Source of the DNA: Aldehydirespirator sp965261105
GTDB taxonomy: Bacteria > Actinomycetota > Acidimicrobiia > Acidimicrobiales > Aldehydirespiratoraceae
Length of the DNA: 64,000 bases
Reading direction: 5' to 3'
Assembly: GCA_965261105.1 (NCBI GenBank)
Contig: CBDHCM010000006.1
Location: forward strand, 4,570,122-4,634,121
Of the stretch, positions 7,366 to 17,960 are shown one piece after another; position 1 is the stretch's first letter; each line of letters starts with the position of its first letter. The translations under genes and the position numbers were made by a program. The notes under the pieces were generated by a model that worked only from the letters and a program-made list of their open reading frames with translations, did no database searches and had not been told where the DNA came from.

Positions 7366-9561
7366 CTAGGCGCCGGCGCCGGCGTCGCGGGCTTCGACGG
7401 CCTCCAGCACGTGCAGGGCTATGTCGGCGACCTTGACGGAATCCTCGTCCACTCCCGCGGCCCGCACCCCGTCGTCCATCATGATGTAGCAGAACGGGCA
7501 GGCGGTGGCGATGCGCGACGCGCCGGTGCCGAGCAGCTCCCGGGAGCGCTCGTCGTTCACCTTGGTGCCGATCGTCTCCTCCATCCACATGCGGGCCCCG
7601 CCCGCGCCGCAGCACATCCCGTTGGTGCCGTTGCGGGGGGCCTCCACCAGATCGATCCCGCCCAGGGAGCCGAGCACCCGCCGGGGGGCCAGGTACACGT
7701 CGTTGTGGCGGCCCAGATAGCAGCTGTCGTGGTAGACCACCCGCTCCTCGAGGGTGGCGCCGTCGAGGTCCAGCCGACCCTCGGCCACCAGCGTGTCCAG
7801 CAGCTGGCTGTGGTGGACGACCTCGTAGTGGCCGCCGAGCTGTGGGTACTCGTTGGCGAGGGTGTTGAAGCAGTGGGGGCACTGGGTGACGATCTTGCGC
7901 ACCCCCATGGAGTTGAGGGTCTCGATGTTGGCCGAGGCCAGCATCTGGAACAGGTACTCGTTGCCGGAGCGCCTCGCCGAGTCGCCGGTGCAGTTCTCGG
8001 CCGGGCCGAGGATGGCGAAGTCGATCCCGGCCCGCTCCATGAGCTGGGCCATGGCTCTGGTGACCTTCTTGTTCTTGTCGTCGAAGGAGCCCGCGCAGCC
8101 AACCCAGTACAGATACTCGGCGTCGAGGGGGTCGCCGCCGGCCACAACCCGCACCCCGTCGAGGTCCCGGGCCCAGTCGGCTCGCTCGGTCTGGCTCATC
8201 GACCACGGGTTGGACGAGTTCTCCATGCCCCGGAAGGCCTGGCCCAACTCCGAGGGGAAGTCGCTCTCCATCAGGGTGAGGTAGCGGCGCATGTCGAGGA
8301 TCTTGTCGAGGATCTCGATGTTGACCGGGCAGATCTCGTCGCAGGCCCTGCACGACGTGCACGCCCACAGCTCCTCGTTGCTGATCCGCTCGAACATCCA
8401 GTTGGCCGGCACCTTCACCTCGGCCTCGCCGGTGCCCAGCGGCGGCGAGGTGGGCGGATTGCCGGTGCGGGCCATGATCTCGCCCGTCTTGAGCACGATC
8501 TCGCGGGGGTCGAGGGGCTTGCCGGTGGCGTGGGCCGGGCACACCGAGGTGCAGCGCCCGCACATGGTGCAGGCGTCAGTGTCGAGGAGCTGCTTCCACG
8601 AGAAGTCCTCGACCACCGAGGCGCCGAAGGTCTCCAGCTCGGTGTCGCCCTCCACCAGGTTGGGCATGGGGCGCATGGCGCCCTTGGGGCGGTCGCGGTG
8701 GTGCAGGTACATGTTCAGCGGCGACGTGAACATATGGCGCAGCATGGTGGTGGGCAGGATCACCAGGAAGGCCACGAACGCGACCACATGGGCCACCCAC
8801 CACGCCTGGTGCCAGCCGTGCACCGCGCCTCCGTCGACGAGGGTGGCCAGCGGGTAGCCGATGAAGCTCCAGCGCTCGTGGTCGGGCAGGCCGTCGGCCG
8901 CAATGCGGAACGCCTCCGCGCCGAAGCCGGTCACGCCGATGGCCAGCAGGACGGCGCCGATGACCGCGTGCTCGGGCCGGGTCTTGATGCGGATGCGGTA
9001 GGGCCGCCACGGCGGCGGGCCGAAGCGGCGCACGATGGCCCACACCACCCCCACCACGAACATCGCCCCGGCGGCGTCGCCCACCGCGGAGTAGGCCCGG
9101 TAGACGTCGCCGTGCAGGAACTTGAGCCCGCCGGGGAGCTGGTGGTTGACCTCCAGGGTGGTGGTCACCCCCAGCAGGATCAGGAAGCTGAAGTAGATGA
9201 GCGAGTGCATCACCCCGGCGCCGGGCTCCCGAAGCAGGGTCCGCATGTAGACACCGGCCCGGAAGTCGGCCATGCGGTGCTTGGCGTTGTGCACCGTGGT
9301 GCGGCGGTTGTCGGGCCGGCCCCGCTGCCAGTTCTTCACCCGGTGGGCGAACAGGACCGCCCCGTACACCAGCAGCACGGGGATGATCGTGTAGAAGGCG
9401 ACCTTCAGCGGGGCGGGGATGTTTCCGAACACCTCGCGGGTGATCGGGCTGTCGTCGTGGAAGCCGGCGAGGCCCGCCACGATGCCCGACAGGGCCGTGA
9501 ACAGCGCGATGGCCACGCCGAGGGCGACGACCAGATGGTGGGGCTTGATCCGGATCCGCAT
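7366..9561 (-). CDS. Membrane-bound Fe-S oxidoreductase (HdrD/GlpC-like CCG-domain protein)
   Basis: 731 residues. The N-terminal ~300 residues hold several membrane helices resembling the NarI/respiratory gamma-type cytochrome b subunit. Two [4Fe-4S] ferredoxin motifs follow (CTMCGRCTSVCP and CTSCRACDEICP), then two CCG-type cysteine domains (GPAENCTGDSARR, CPHCFNT, DSCYLGRHN, GMCCGAGG, CPFCYIM). The architecture matches actinobacterial proteins annotated as heterodisulfide reductase-related Fe-S proteins, such as the Rv0338c type. The likely role is electron transfer at the membrane; donor and acceptor are unknown. It precedes trpG by 10 nt. Confidence 0.87.
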   Translation of the reverse strand: MRIRIKPHHLVVALGVAIALFTALSGIVAGLAGFHDDSPITREVFGNIPAPLKVAFYTIIPVLLVYGAVLFAHRVKNWQRGRPDNRRTTVHNAKHRMADFRAGVYMRTLLREPGAGVMHSLIYFSFLILLGVTTTLEVNHQLPGGLKFLHGDVYRAYSAVGDAAGAMFVVGVVWAIVRRFGPPPWRPYRIRIKTRPEHAVIGAVLLAIGVTGFGAEAFRIAADGLPDHERWSFIGYPLATLVDGGAVHGWHQAWWVAHVVAFVAFLVILPTTMLRHMFTSPLNMYLHHRDRPKGAMRPMPNLVEGDTELETFGASVVEDFSWKQLLDTDACTMCGRCTSVCPAHATGKPLDPREIVLKTGEIMARTGNPPTSPPLGTGEAEVKVPANWMFERISNEELWACTSCRACDEICPVNIEILDKILDMRRYLTLMESDFPSELGQAFRGMENSSNPWSMSQTERADWARDLDGVRVVAGGDPLDAEYLYWVGCAGSFDDKNKKVTRAMAQLMERAGIDFAILGPAENCTGDSARRSGNEYLFQMLASANIETLNSMGVRKIVTQCPHCFNTLANEYPQLGGHYEVVHHSQLLDTLVAEGRLDLDGATLEERVVYHDSCYLGRHNDVYLAPRRVLGSLGGIDLVEAPRNGTNGMCCGAGGARMWMEETIGTKVNDERSRELLGTGASRIATACPFCYIMMDDGVRAAGVDEDSVKVADIALHVLEAVEARDAGAGA

Positions 9562-9591
9562 GGCGCCGCGACACTACTCGCCGCGCCCGCC

Positions 9592-9720
9592 TCAGGTCAC
9601 AGAGGGACCGCGTTCGGCTTGGGCGGCTACCTCGGCTGCGGCTGCCGCAGCGGCGGCGGGATCGAGAGCGCGCTCCAGCGGGTGCTTCGGCTCCACCGGG
9701 AACCATGTCTCCGCCGAGCA
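9592..9720 (-). pseudogene. Diverged second copy of the gpmA 3' end
   Basis: The minus frame reads FPVEPKHPLERALDP followed by an alanine run, EVAAQA, then RGPSVT and a stop. It copies the C-terminal ~35 residues of the gpmA gene at 13.0 kb (IEPRHPLERALDP ... EVAAQA) in the same orientation. A 22-bp perfect match is shared (9615-9636 and 13048-13069); elsewhere identity is about 75%. There is no start codon and no upstream gpmA sequence, so it is a displaced tail. The segment between the two tails carries the accessory genes. Confidence 0.65.
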
Positions 9721-9753
9721 CGTTGAGGGGGACCCGGCTTCAGCAGCAGTGGA

Positions 9754-11937
9754 TCACCGCACCACCCTCACGACCCGCGCCCGCTCGGCCTTCGGGTGCA
9801 CGGTGAGCCAGTGCTCGTGTGCCCAGGCGTCCACATCCTGGTCGGGGAGTTCGAGCACTAGGGCCGTGGTGTGGCAGTCGGCGCACCATGCCATGAGCAC
9901 TCCGTTCCTCAACCCCCAGGTGATGTCACAGACCAAAGTAGTCGTGGCGTCACCGCTTGGCGGTTGGAGAGGACGTTTGCTCAGCAGCGTGTTGACGGAC
10001 TCCTCAACGGACTGACCGACCCCGCTCTCGACTAGCTGCTTGCGTATGTTCGCTCGCATCGACCCGTGAGCCTTTGAGGGTTTGATCTCCAATCCGGAGA
10101 CGAACTGCTCGGCTCGGCCTCCGAGGTCGGCCAGGGTTATGTGAAGCTCGTCGGTGGCGTCGTAGAGAGGTATCGGCAAATTCCACAGGTGCGAGCTGAT
10201 GTGGCGTCCGCCGCCCTTGCCGGAGGTCATGAAGGGTTCCACGGCCTTCGTGACGGTCACGCTGTTGAGGATGCTGCACATGTAGCGGGCCTCCTCCACT
10301 GATCGTGCAGCAGCCCAGTTGAGTTGATGTTCCACGATTGCCTGCTCGTCGGTAATCCGACAGGCGGTGACGTGCATCCCGGATGCTCCGTAGACCACGC
10401 GGATGGGGGCGATGGGAAACTGGGAGGTCAGCTTGCGGTAGTGATCGATTGACTGATCCAAGCTGAGGTCACTCTTGCTGTGCTCGTCGGTAAGTCGGCG
10501 GGCCTGCGCCCACCAGCGCCGTAGCCCGTCGTAGTCCTCGATCTCGTCGTCTCGCATCATCTTGCCCTTACGGAGAGGAAGCACCGCCTCCGCAGGTGTC
10601 CGCTGCCAGTAGGGCATGACCGACTCGCCCAGCAGAACCCGATGGATGAACTGGGACTCGATGACGCCAGTCATGTCGTCCATCGATTTCCAGTCGCCCT
10701 TCGGGTAGGTGCCCCGGTTGGAGCGGATTGGTCTGCGGCCTTCCCCGACGCCGAGGGGTGGGGTCTTGTCGGGCCGTACGACGATCAAGAGACGTGGGTA
10801 GAGGTTCGCCCCGTTCGCGAAGCGGCCCTTGTAGAGGGACTCGGACTGTTCCTCGTCATCGACGCTGGCCCGCTCTGCCTGTGTCCGGTCGATTGCTGGA
10901 CGCACGTCGTCCCAGGAGGCGCTCGGGTCGGGGAGCTTGCCTGACCACCGTTCCACCTCATCGGGCAGAGCGGAGTGCTCTTCTGAGCGTCTGCCGAAGA
11001 TGACACACGCTGTGCGGGGGAAGAACCGGTGGCTGATAGGTGAGATGTCCCAGGCGGTGTCGAACGCCACGAGTGTGTGGCCTCCCTTGTTGAGGGGGAA
11101 CCTCCCGCCACGAAACCCTGCGGATTGGCCTCTGGTCAGCACACCTGCGGGCATCACGAACCCGAACCGCCCGTTGGGTGCGAGGTACTGCTCCACGGAT
11201 CGGGTGACGAACAGGTCGGCGAGGTCTTGGTGCGTGGCGACGTTCCCACCCGCCCACAGCTTGCGTTCTTTGGCCATCAACTGGAACACGGTCTTCATGG
11301 AGTCGGTCATGAACCGGTACGCGAGCCACGGCGGGTTCCCGATCAGCACCGTTCTGCGGTTCTCCTCACGAGCCAGCCACGCGGGTCGAGCGAGGTTCCG
11401 CACGTAGTAACCCCAGATGTGGTCCCGGCGCTCGTCGTGCAGGCGGCACATCGCCTTGAACGTCGCCTCAACAGTCTCCAGATCAGCCCCCGACAGACCG
11501 TGACGCTTGGCTATGTGAGAGATCGACGGCGCTTCTTCGCCTCGTTGCCGGTTGGTGGCCGACTCCGCGAGGTCGGCCACCAACGCGTCGAAGGTGTCAG
11601 CGTCGTCAAGTAGCCGTTGAGGGAACCGGAGGTGGTCAGCAAACAACTCTGCACCGTCGTCGGTGCTGACGTTGAGCGTCTCAGAAGCGAAGATGTCGCC
11701 GCGTTGGCCCCACTGCACGCTGTCACCCAAGAACACCGGCACCCGCAACCGTCGCCGGTCAGCAAGCCGCGCTTCCAACTTCACATCGAGGACATCGCCC
11801 TCAGTGAGGTTCAACCCAGAAGCCAACAGCAGCATCCGCACACCCGCCTGCACATCCGCCTCGGTGCGGCTCCGAAGGGCACGATTCGCCAGTCGCCCTG
11901 CTAGCTCCCGAAGGTCGATCCAGCCTTCCACAGCCAC
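9754..11937 (-). CDS. DNA methyltransferase-like protein (type IIG/N6-adenine family) lacking motif I
   Basis: 727 residues with the catalytic motif IV NPPW at 201-204, preceded by the block HIWGYYVRNLARPAWLAREE that is typical of large actinobacterial N6-adenine methyltransferases and type IIG enzymes. The N-terminus (TEADVQAGVRMLLLASGLNL) also fits that family. The AdoMet-binding motif I (a DPxxGxG-type loop), normally placed before the VPVFLGDSVQW segment, is missing, as if a few hundred residues had been deleted. A normal cofactor site is therefore not visible. No specificity subunit, helicase or separate nuclease gene is nearby. Start at GTG 11937; a second in-frame GTG lies two codons on. 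Confidence 0.7.
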   Translation of the reverse strand: MAVEGWIDLRELAGRLANRALRSRTEADVQAGVRMLLLASGLNLTEGDVLDVKLEARLADRRRLRVPVFLGDSVQWGQRGDIFASETLNVSTDDGAELFADHLRFPQRLLDDADTFDALVADLAESATNRQRGEEAPSISHIAKRHGLSGADLETVEATFKAMCRLHDERRDHIWGYYVRNLARPAWLAREENRRTVLIGNPPWLAYRFMTDSMKTVFQLMAKERKLWAGGNVATHQDLADLFVTRSVEQYLAPNGRFGFVMPAGVLTRGQSAGFRGGRFPLNKGGHTLVAFDTAWDISPISHRFFPRTACVIFGRRSEEHSALPDEVERWSGKLPDPSASWDDVRPAIDRTQAERASVDDEEQSESLYKGRFANGANLYPRLLIVVRPDKTPPLGVGEGRRPIRSNRGTYPKGDWKSMDDMTGVIESQFIHRVLLGESVMPYWQRTPAEAVLPLRKGKMMRDDEIEDYDGLRRWWAQARRLTDEHSKSDLSLDQSIDHYRKLTSQFPIAPIRVVYGASGMHVTACRITDEQAIVEHQLNWAAARSVEEARYMCSILNSVTVTKAVEPFMTSGKGGGRHISSHLWNLPIPLYDATDELHITLADLGGRAEQFVSGLEIKPSKAHGSMRANIRKQLVESGVGQSVEESVNTLLSKRPLQPPSGDATTTLVCDITWGLRNGVLMAWCADCHTTALVLELPDQDVDAWAHEHWLTVHPKAERARVVRVVR

Positions 11938-12005
11938 GGAGCGACTCTACGCCAGAGCCTCACCCCCTAACCACGGCACCTCTGCCCCTTACGAACACCG
12001 CAAGG

Positions 12006-12180
12006 ATGTTGCTGCCCACGTCACCACCGTCCTGATCGCCGCCACCGTCATCGCTTTGGCCGCGACCGGCACCATCTTCGCCCAGTCCAGCTGACGCTTT
12101 GGTGGCGTGCCGCTGATCACTACGCCCACCAGGCAATCAACTGGATGGTCGACAACGGCATCACACGAAGGGCCCGAAGG
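12006..12180 (+). pseudogene. Remnant of an S-layer-homology (SLH) secreted protein
   Basis: One plus frame encodes a signal-peptide-like stretch (VTTVLIAATVIALAATGTIF, ending AQSS) and stops at 12094. About 20 bp later another frame encodes DHYAHQAINWMVDNGIT, the core of an SLH repeat. The pieces are in the right order but out of frame and without a start codon, so this is a decayed gene start. From about 12181 to 12503 I see no gene, RNA or repeat. Confidence 0.4.
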
Positions 12181-12503
12181 GTTGTGGTGACGGGCCGAAC
12201 CTCTGCCCGGACCGGCCCGGCCGCTATGCATCGCACGGCAGACCGTATGGGATCTGCGATTCCTTGGAGTCTGGTGCTGGTCAAGCGCTCGACCTGCCGG
12301 GCGGAGGGCGATGGCTAGCCTTCCACAGTGCTACCGTCGGGCTGTGGATGGGAAGAAAGTGATCCTGATGAGCACCGCATCGGCGATGGGGCTTGTTCCC
12401 CGATCAGGAGGCAACATGACATTGATAGAGTCCGCCGTCTTCGGCGCTGCGTCACCGGCCTCGTCTGTCACCGGCCTCGTCTCTAGATGAGTCGGCGCTG
12501 ACC

Positions 12504-12902
12504 TTGCAGAGGATGCATTTCTCCATCCCCGGCTCCCTGGCTCAGCAGCCCTCGTGGATCCACGCGGTCGATATCGAGATCAAGGGACTGCTGTTGCTGT
12601 CCGAGGGGTGGGATGGCACCGCGGCCTACCCGGTATCCACCGAGGCAGTTAGCGACGCGCGCAGATTGGCGGCAGAGATCTGCGACGCTCTACCAGCACT
12701 GCGACATCCGACGGTAATGCCGTCGATCGATGGCGGTGTCGTCCTTGAGTGGCATTCGCCTAACCGTCACATTGACTTCACTGTCGGGCGAGAGTCGATC
12801 GAAGTCTTCTACGAGGATGACGAGCAGGGCTTGGACTGGGACGGACCGCTCCCCGATTCCCCCCTCAACCCTCTCACGTTTCTCGCGGCTCACAACTGGT
12901 AG
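12504..12902 (+). CDS. Conserved hypothetical protein (GWDG-type)
   Basis: A 132-residue soluble protein with no signal or membrane segment. Its central pattern, LLSEGWDGTAAYPVSTEAV followed by a helix, then a PSIDGGVVLEW strand, is shared by a scattered family of small uncharacterised bacterial proteins often found in accessory DNA. No function is known to me. It stands alone between the SLH remnant and gpmA, inside the segment bounded by the two gpmA tails. Its composition is less G+C-biased than the core genes, which agrees with acquisition. Confidence 0.6.
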   Translation: MQRMHFSIPGSLAQQPSWIHAVDIEIKGLLLLSEGWDGTAAYPVSTEAVSDARRLAAEICDALPALRHPTVMPSIDGGVVLEWHSPNRHIDFTVGRESIEVFYEDDEQGLDWDGPLPDSPLNPLTFLAAHNW

Positions 12903-13033
12903 GCGGCTCGGGGATACATGCCGGTCGATGGGGACGAGTCCGTCGGAGGCGGATGCCGTTGATGCTGGCCCCCTGCTTTCGGGCCCACCTGCACGGGCTG
13001 ACGAGGGCTCAATCCTGATGGACACGAATGGGG

Positions 13034-13798
13034 TTACGCAGGGCGGCCGGCTTGGGCGGCTACCTCGGCGGCGGCGGCGGCGGCCGCCGCGGGGTCGAGG
13101 GCGCGCTCCAGGGGGTGCCTGGGTTCGATCGGGAGCATGTCGGGGCCCAGCACGTAGTGCAGCGGCATGCCGGTGGGGATGTTGAGGACGCCGATGTCCT
13201 CGTCGGAGATCCGGTCCAGGTGCTTGGACAGGGCCCGCAGGCTGTTGCCGTGGGCCGAGACCATCACGGTGTGGCCCTTGCGCAGGTCGCCGACGATGGC
13301 GTCCCGCCAGTAGGGCAGCAGCCTGGCGAGCACGTCTTCGAGGCTCTCGGTCAGCGGCACCAGCTCGGGGGAGAGGTCCGCGTAGACCGCCGAGCCGTTG
13401 GGGTTGAACTCGTTGTCGGCGCGGATGGGCGGGGGCGGGGTGTCGTAGCCCCGGCGCCATCGCTGGAGCTGCTCGTCGCCGTGGGCGGCCCGGGTGGCGG
13501 CCTTGTCGAGGCCGGTCAGGTCGCCGTAGTGGCGCTCGTTGAGGCGCCAGCTGCAGTGAACCTCCAGCGAGCCGAGGCCGAGGGCGTCGAGGACGATCTC
13601 GGTGGTCTCGGTGGCTCGCTGAAGAACGGAGGTGTGCACCGCGGCAGGCAGCAGGCCGGCGGCCGCCAGCAGCTCCGCAGCCCGGCGGGCCTCGGCCCGG
13701 CCCGTGTCGTCGAGGGGACAGTCGTGCCAGCCGGTGAACAGGTTCTTGTCGTTCCACTCGCTGCGGCCGTGGCGCAACAGGATCAGGTCGTGGGCCAT
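13034..13798 (-). CDS. gpmA: 2,3-bisphosphoglycerate-dependent phosphoglycerate mutase
   Basis: 254 residues. The enzyme interconverts 3- and 2-phosphoglycerate in glycolysis. The phospho-acceptor motif LLRHGRSEWN is near residue 6, followed by NLFTGWHD, the NERHYGDLTGLDKA block and the second catalytic histidine in VMVSAHGNSLRAL. The Ala-rich C-terminus EVAAQAGRPA is the end that is duplicated at 9.6-9.7 kb. ATG 13798 is chosen because homology starts directly there; the frame is open further upstream, into the dnaK leader. It is divergent from dnaK. Confidence 0.95.
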   Translation of the reverse strand: MAHDLILLRHGRSEWNDKNLFTGWHDCPLDDTGRAEARRAAELLAAAGLLPAAVHTSVLQRATETTEIVLDALGLGSLEVHCSWRLNERHYGDLTGLDKAATRAAHGDEQLQRWRRGYDTPPPPIRADNEFNPNGSAVYADLSPELVPLTESLEDVLARLLPYWRDAIVGDLRKGHTVMVSAHGNSLRALSKHLDRISDEDIGVLNIPTGMPLHYVLGPDMLPIEPRHPLERALDPAAAAAAAAEVAAQAGRPA

Positions 13799-13831
13799 GG
13801 CCGCCAAGGTATCGGGGCCGAGCCGGAGAAA

Positions 13832-13852
13832 CTTGATATGAATAGACTCAAG
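13832..13852. promoter_or_regulatory. HAIR operator (HspR binding site) upstream of dnaK
   Basis: The sequence CTTGATA, 7 nt, ACTCAAG is a near match to the HspR-associated inverted repeat CTTGAGT-N7-ACTCAAG; the right half is exact and the left half has two mismatches. It lies about 80 bp before the dnaK start. The operon encodes HspR itself, so negative autoregulation of the Hsp70 operon is expected, with DnaK as co-repressor as known in Streptomyces. Confidence 0.85.
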
Positions 13853-13931
13853 TTTCTCGTGTGGCTCGGAATGAACTTCGGTATCGTGTGCGTTGAAGGT
13901 TACACACGCACAGGCGAAAGGAAGCCTCACC

Positions 13932-15757
<1,826 letters not shown>

Positions 15758-15761
<4 letters not shown>

Positions 15762-16348
15762 GCGTGCCACCCCTCGACATCGGTGAACCCGAGTCTGCGG
15801 CTCCCGAGCACGACGAGCCCGGCCAGGCCGACGATTCCGACGTCGATCAGGCCGAGGAAGTTGAGTCTGCGGCGGCCGAGCAGGAGCCTGGCGGACCCGA
15901 GCCGGGCTCTGAGGATGCGCCCCTTGAGCTGGCCGCGGTCGTGGCCGAGCGCGACGCCTATCTCGACGACCTCCAGCGGGTCACCGCGGAGTTCACCAAT
16001 TTCCGTCGCCAGACCGTCAAGCGCAACACGGAGTTCGTCGCGCAGGCCGCTTCGAGGTTGGCAAGAGCGCTGCTGCCCGTGCTCGATGCCTGCGAGGCCG
16101 CAGCGAGCCAGGGCGTCGAGGGCATCGAGGCCGTGCAGGCCCAGATGCTGGGAGTGCTGTCCGCCGAGGGACTCACCATGCTCGGCTCGGTCGACGAGCC
16201 CTTCGATCCCGGCTTCCACGAGGCCGTGATGAGCGAGGATCCCGGCGACCGCGGCGAGGCTGCGCCGGTCGTGGCCGACGTGCTGCGCACCGGTTACGCG
16301 TGGAACGGGCGCGTGTTGAGGCCGGCCATGGTCAAGGTGCGGGGCTAG
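15758..16348 (+). CDS. grpE: Nucleotide exchange factor GrpE
   Basis: 196 residues. A long acidic, disordered N-terminus (~60 residues) precedes the GrpE core, with the coiled-coil dimerisation region (AERDAYLDDLQRVTAEFTNF, then RRQ) and the C-terminal beta domain (FDPGFHEAVM ... GYAWNGRVLRPAMVKV). It releases ADP from DnaK. The GTG start overlaps the dnaK stop by 4 nt (GTGA), indicating translational coupling. Confidence 0.95.
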
Positions 16349-16353
16349 GCGTC

Positions 16354-17463
16354 ATGAGCGCGGAGCCCCAGAGGGAGTGGTTCGAGAAGGACTACTACAA
16401 GATCCTCGGCGTCTCCGAGGAGGCCTCGTCATCCGACATCACCAAGGCCTACCGCAAGCTGGCCAAGAAGCTGCACCCCGACGCCAACCCCGGCGACACC
16501 GCCGTCGAGAATCGCTTCAAGGAGGTGGCGTCGGCCTACGACGTGCTGGGCGACGCCTCCAAGCGGAAGTCTTACGACGAAGTGCGCCGGCTGGGACCCA
16601 TGGCCGGGGCGTTCGGTCCCGGCCGCGCGGGCCCGTCCGGCGGGTTCAACCGGAACTTCTCCCACACGGGCGATCTCGGGAACCTCTTCGGCGACCTCTT
16701 CGGTCGGCGCCGCCGCGACGGCCCGGCAAGGCGCGGCAGCGACCTGGAGGCCGACGTCCATCTCGACTTCGCAGACGCGGTGTCAGGGGTCGCCACCACG
16801 GTTTCGGTCATGGGCGAGACGCGCTGTCGGACCTGCGGGGGAACCGGCGCCGAGCCTCCGGGCAGGCCGCGTCCCTGCCCGACCTGCTCGGGCAGCGGCG
16901 TGCAGGACGAGAACCAGGGCCTGTTCTCCTTCAGCCGTCCCTGCACGGCCTGCGCCGGCCGCGGCACCGTCATCGACGCTTTGTGCTCAGGCTGCGCCGG
17001 CCGCGGCGTCGAGCACCGTCGCCGCGAGGTGAAGACGCGCATACCGTCGGGGGTGTCCGACGGCCAGCGGATCAAGCTCAGGGGTCGCGGGGCGCCGGGC
17101 CAGGGGGCCGGCAGCGAGCCCGGCGATCTCTACGTGCGGGTCCATGTGAAGCCCCATCCCCTCTTCGGCCGGGACGGCAGGAATCTGACGCTGACGGTGC
17201 CGGTCACGTTCTCGGAGGCTGCGCTCGGCGCCCACGTGAAGGTGCCCACCCTCGACGACTCGACCATCACCATCCGCATTCCGCCGGGCACTACCACCGG
17301 TCGGCGTCTCCGCATCCAGGCCAGCGCCTCGACCGGTGGCGCCGATCTCATCGTCGAGGTCGAGGTTGTGGTGCCCCGGCGCCTGTCCGACGAGCAGCGG
17401 GCCGCGGTGGAGGCCTTCGCGGCGGCTCCCGGCGATGATCCCCGGGCCCACTTGCAGCCATGA
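16354..17463 (+). CDS. dnaJ: Co-chaperone DnaJ (Hsp40)
   Basis: 369 residues, type I DnaJ. The J-domain carries the HPD motif (KKLHPDANPGD). A Gly/Phe-rich linker follows (GGFNRNFSHTGDLGNLFGDL), then four zinc-binding CxxCxGxG motifs (CRTCGGTG, CPTCSGSG, CTACAGRG, CSGCAGRG) and the C-terminal substrate-binding domains. It stimulates DnaK ATP hydrolysis and delivers clients. ATG 16354 lies 5 nt after the grpE stop. The extra N-terminal extension (AEPQREWFEKDYYKILGV) is typical of actinobacterial DnaJ1. Confidence 0.96.
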   Translation: MSAEPQREWFEKDYYKILGVSEEASSSDITKAYRKLAKKLHPDANPGDTAVENRFKEVASAYDVLGDASKRKSYDEVRRLGPMAGAFGPGRAGPSGGFNRNFSHTGDLGNLFGDLFGRRRRDGPARRGSDLEADVHLDFADAVSGVATTVSVMGETRCRTCGGTGAEPPGRPRPCPTCSGSGVQDENQGLFSFSRPCTACAGRGTVIDALCSGCAGRGVEHRRREVKTRIPSGVSDGQRIKLRGRGAPGQGAGSEPGDLYVRVHVKPHPLFGRDGRNLTLTVPVTFSEAALGAHVKVPTLDDSTITIRIPPGTTTGRRLRIQASASTGGADLIVEVEVVVPRRLSDEQRAAVEAFAAAPGDDPRAHLQP

Positions 17464-17521
17464 CCGCAAACCAACCAGAGACCCGAACACGCGACAACAC
17501 CGCAACCAACGGAGAACGACC

Positions 17522-17947
17522 ATGACCGACGAACGCTTCCATAGAGCCGTGTACGTGATCTCGGTGGCCGCCGAGCTTGCCGGGATGCATCCCCAGACGC
17601 TTCGGATCTACGAGCGCAAGGGCCTGCTGGCCCCGGCTCGCACCGCTGGTGGCAGCCGCCGCTACAGCGATGCCGACCTGGCACTGCTGGAGCGCATCGC
17701 GGACCTCACCGACTCCGGACTCAACCTCGTCGGGGTGCAGCGCGTCCTGGAGCTCGAAAGCGAGATCGCCGAGCTGCGGGTCCAGCTTTCCGAGGCGCGT
17801 CAGGCTCACGAGGACCACCTGGCGGAACTGACCGCCCGCGGCTTCAACCCCGGCAGCCGCCTCCCAGCGATTCAACCGAAGAGGCCGGTGACGCTGTACC
17901 GCGCCCGGCGCGAACCGGGCGCCGGCACCTATCCGAGCGGCGGCTAG
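17522..17947 (+). CDS. hspR: Heat-shock repressor HspR (MerR family)
   Basis: 141 residues. The N-terminal MerR-type winged helix-turn-helix is VYVISVAAELAGMHPQTLRI, continuing YERKGLLAPARTAGGSRRYS. A coiled-coil region (VLELESEIAELRVQL) and a basic tail follow. It represses the operon from the HAIR operator, with DnaK as co-repressor in characterised actinobacteria. ATG 17522 is preceded by GGAGAA; the earlier open frame overlaps dnaJ and is not coding. It sits between dnaJ and clpB. Confidence 0.95.
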   Translation: MTDERFHRAVYVISVAAELAGMHPQTLRIYERKGLLAPARTAGGSRRYSDADLALLERIADLTDSGLNLVGVQRVLELESEIAELRVQLSEARQAHEDHLAELTARGFNPGSRLPAIQPKRPVTLYRARREPGAGTYPSGG

Positions 17948-17960
17948 GAGCGGCGCGACA

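Noticed and set aside
9754..13033. Intact restriction-modification or BREX/DISARM island
   Set aside because: Only a methyltransferase-like gene lacking motif I and a small orphan protein are present; no nuclease, helicase or other system component is visible.
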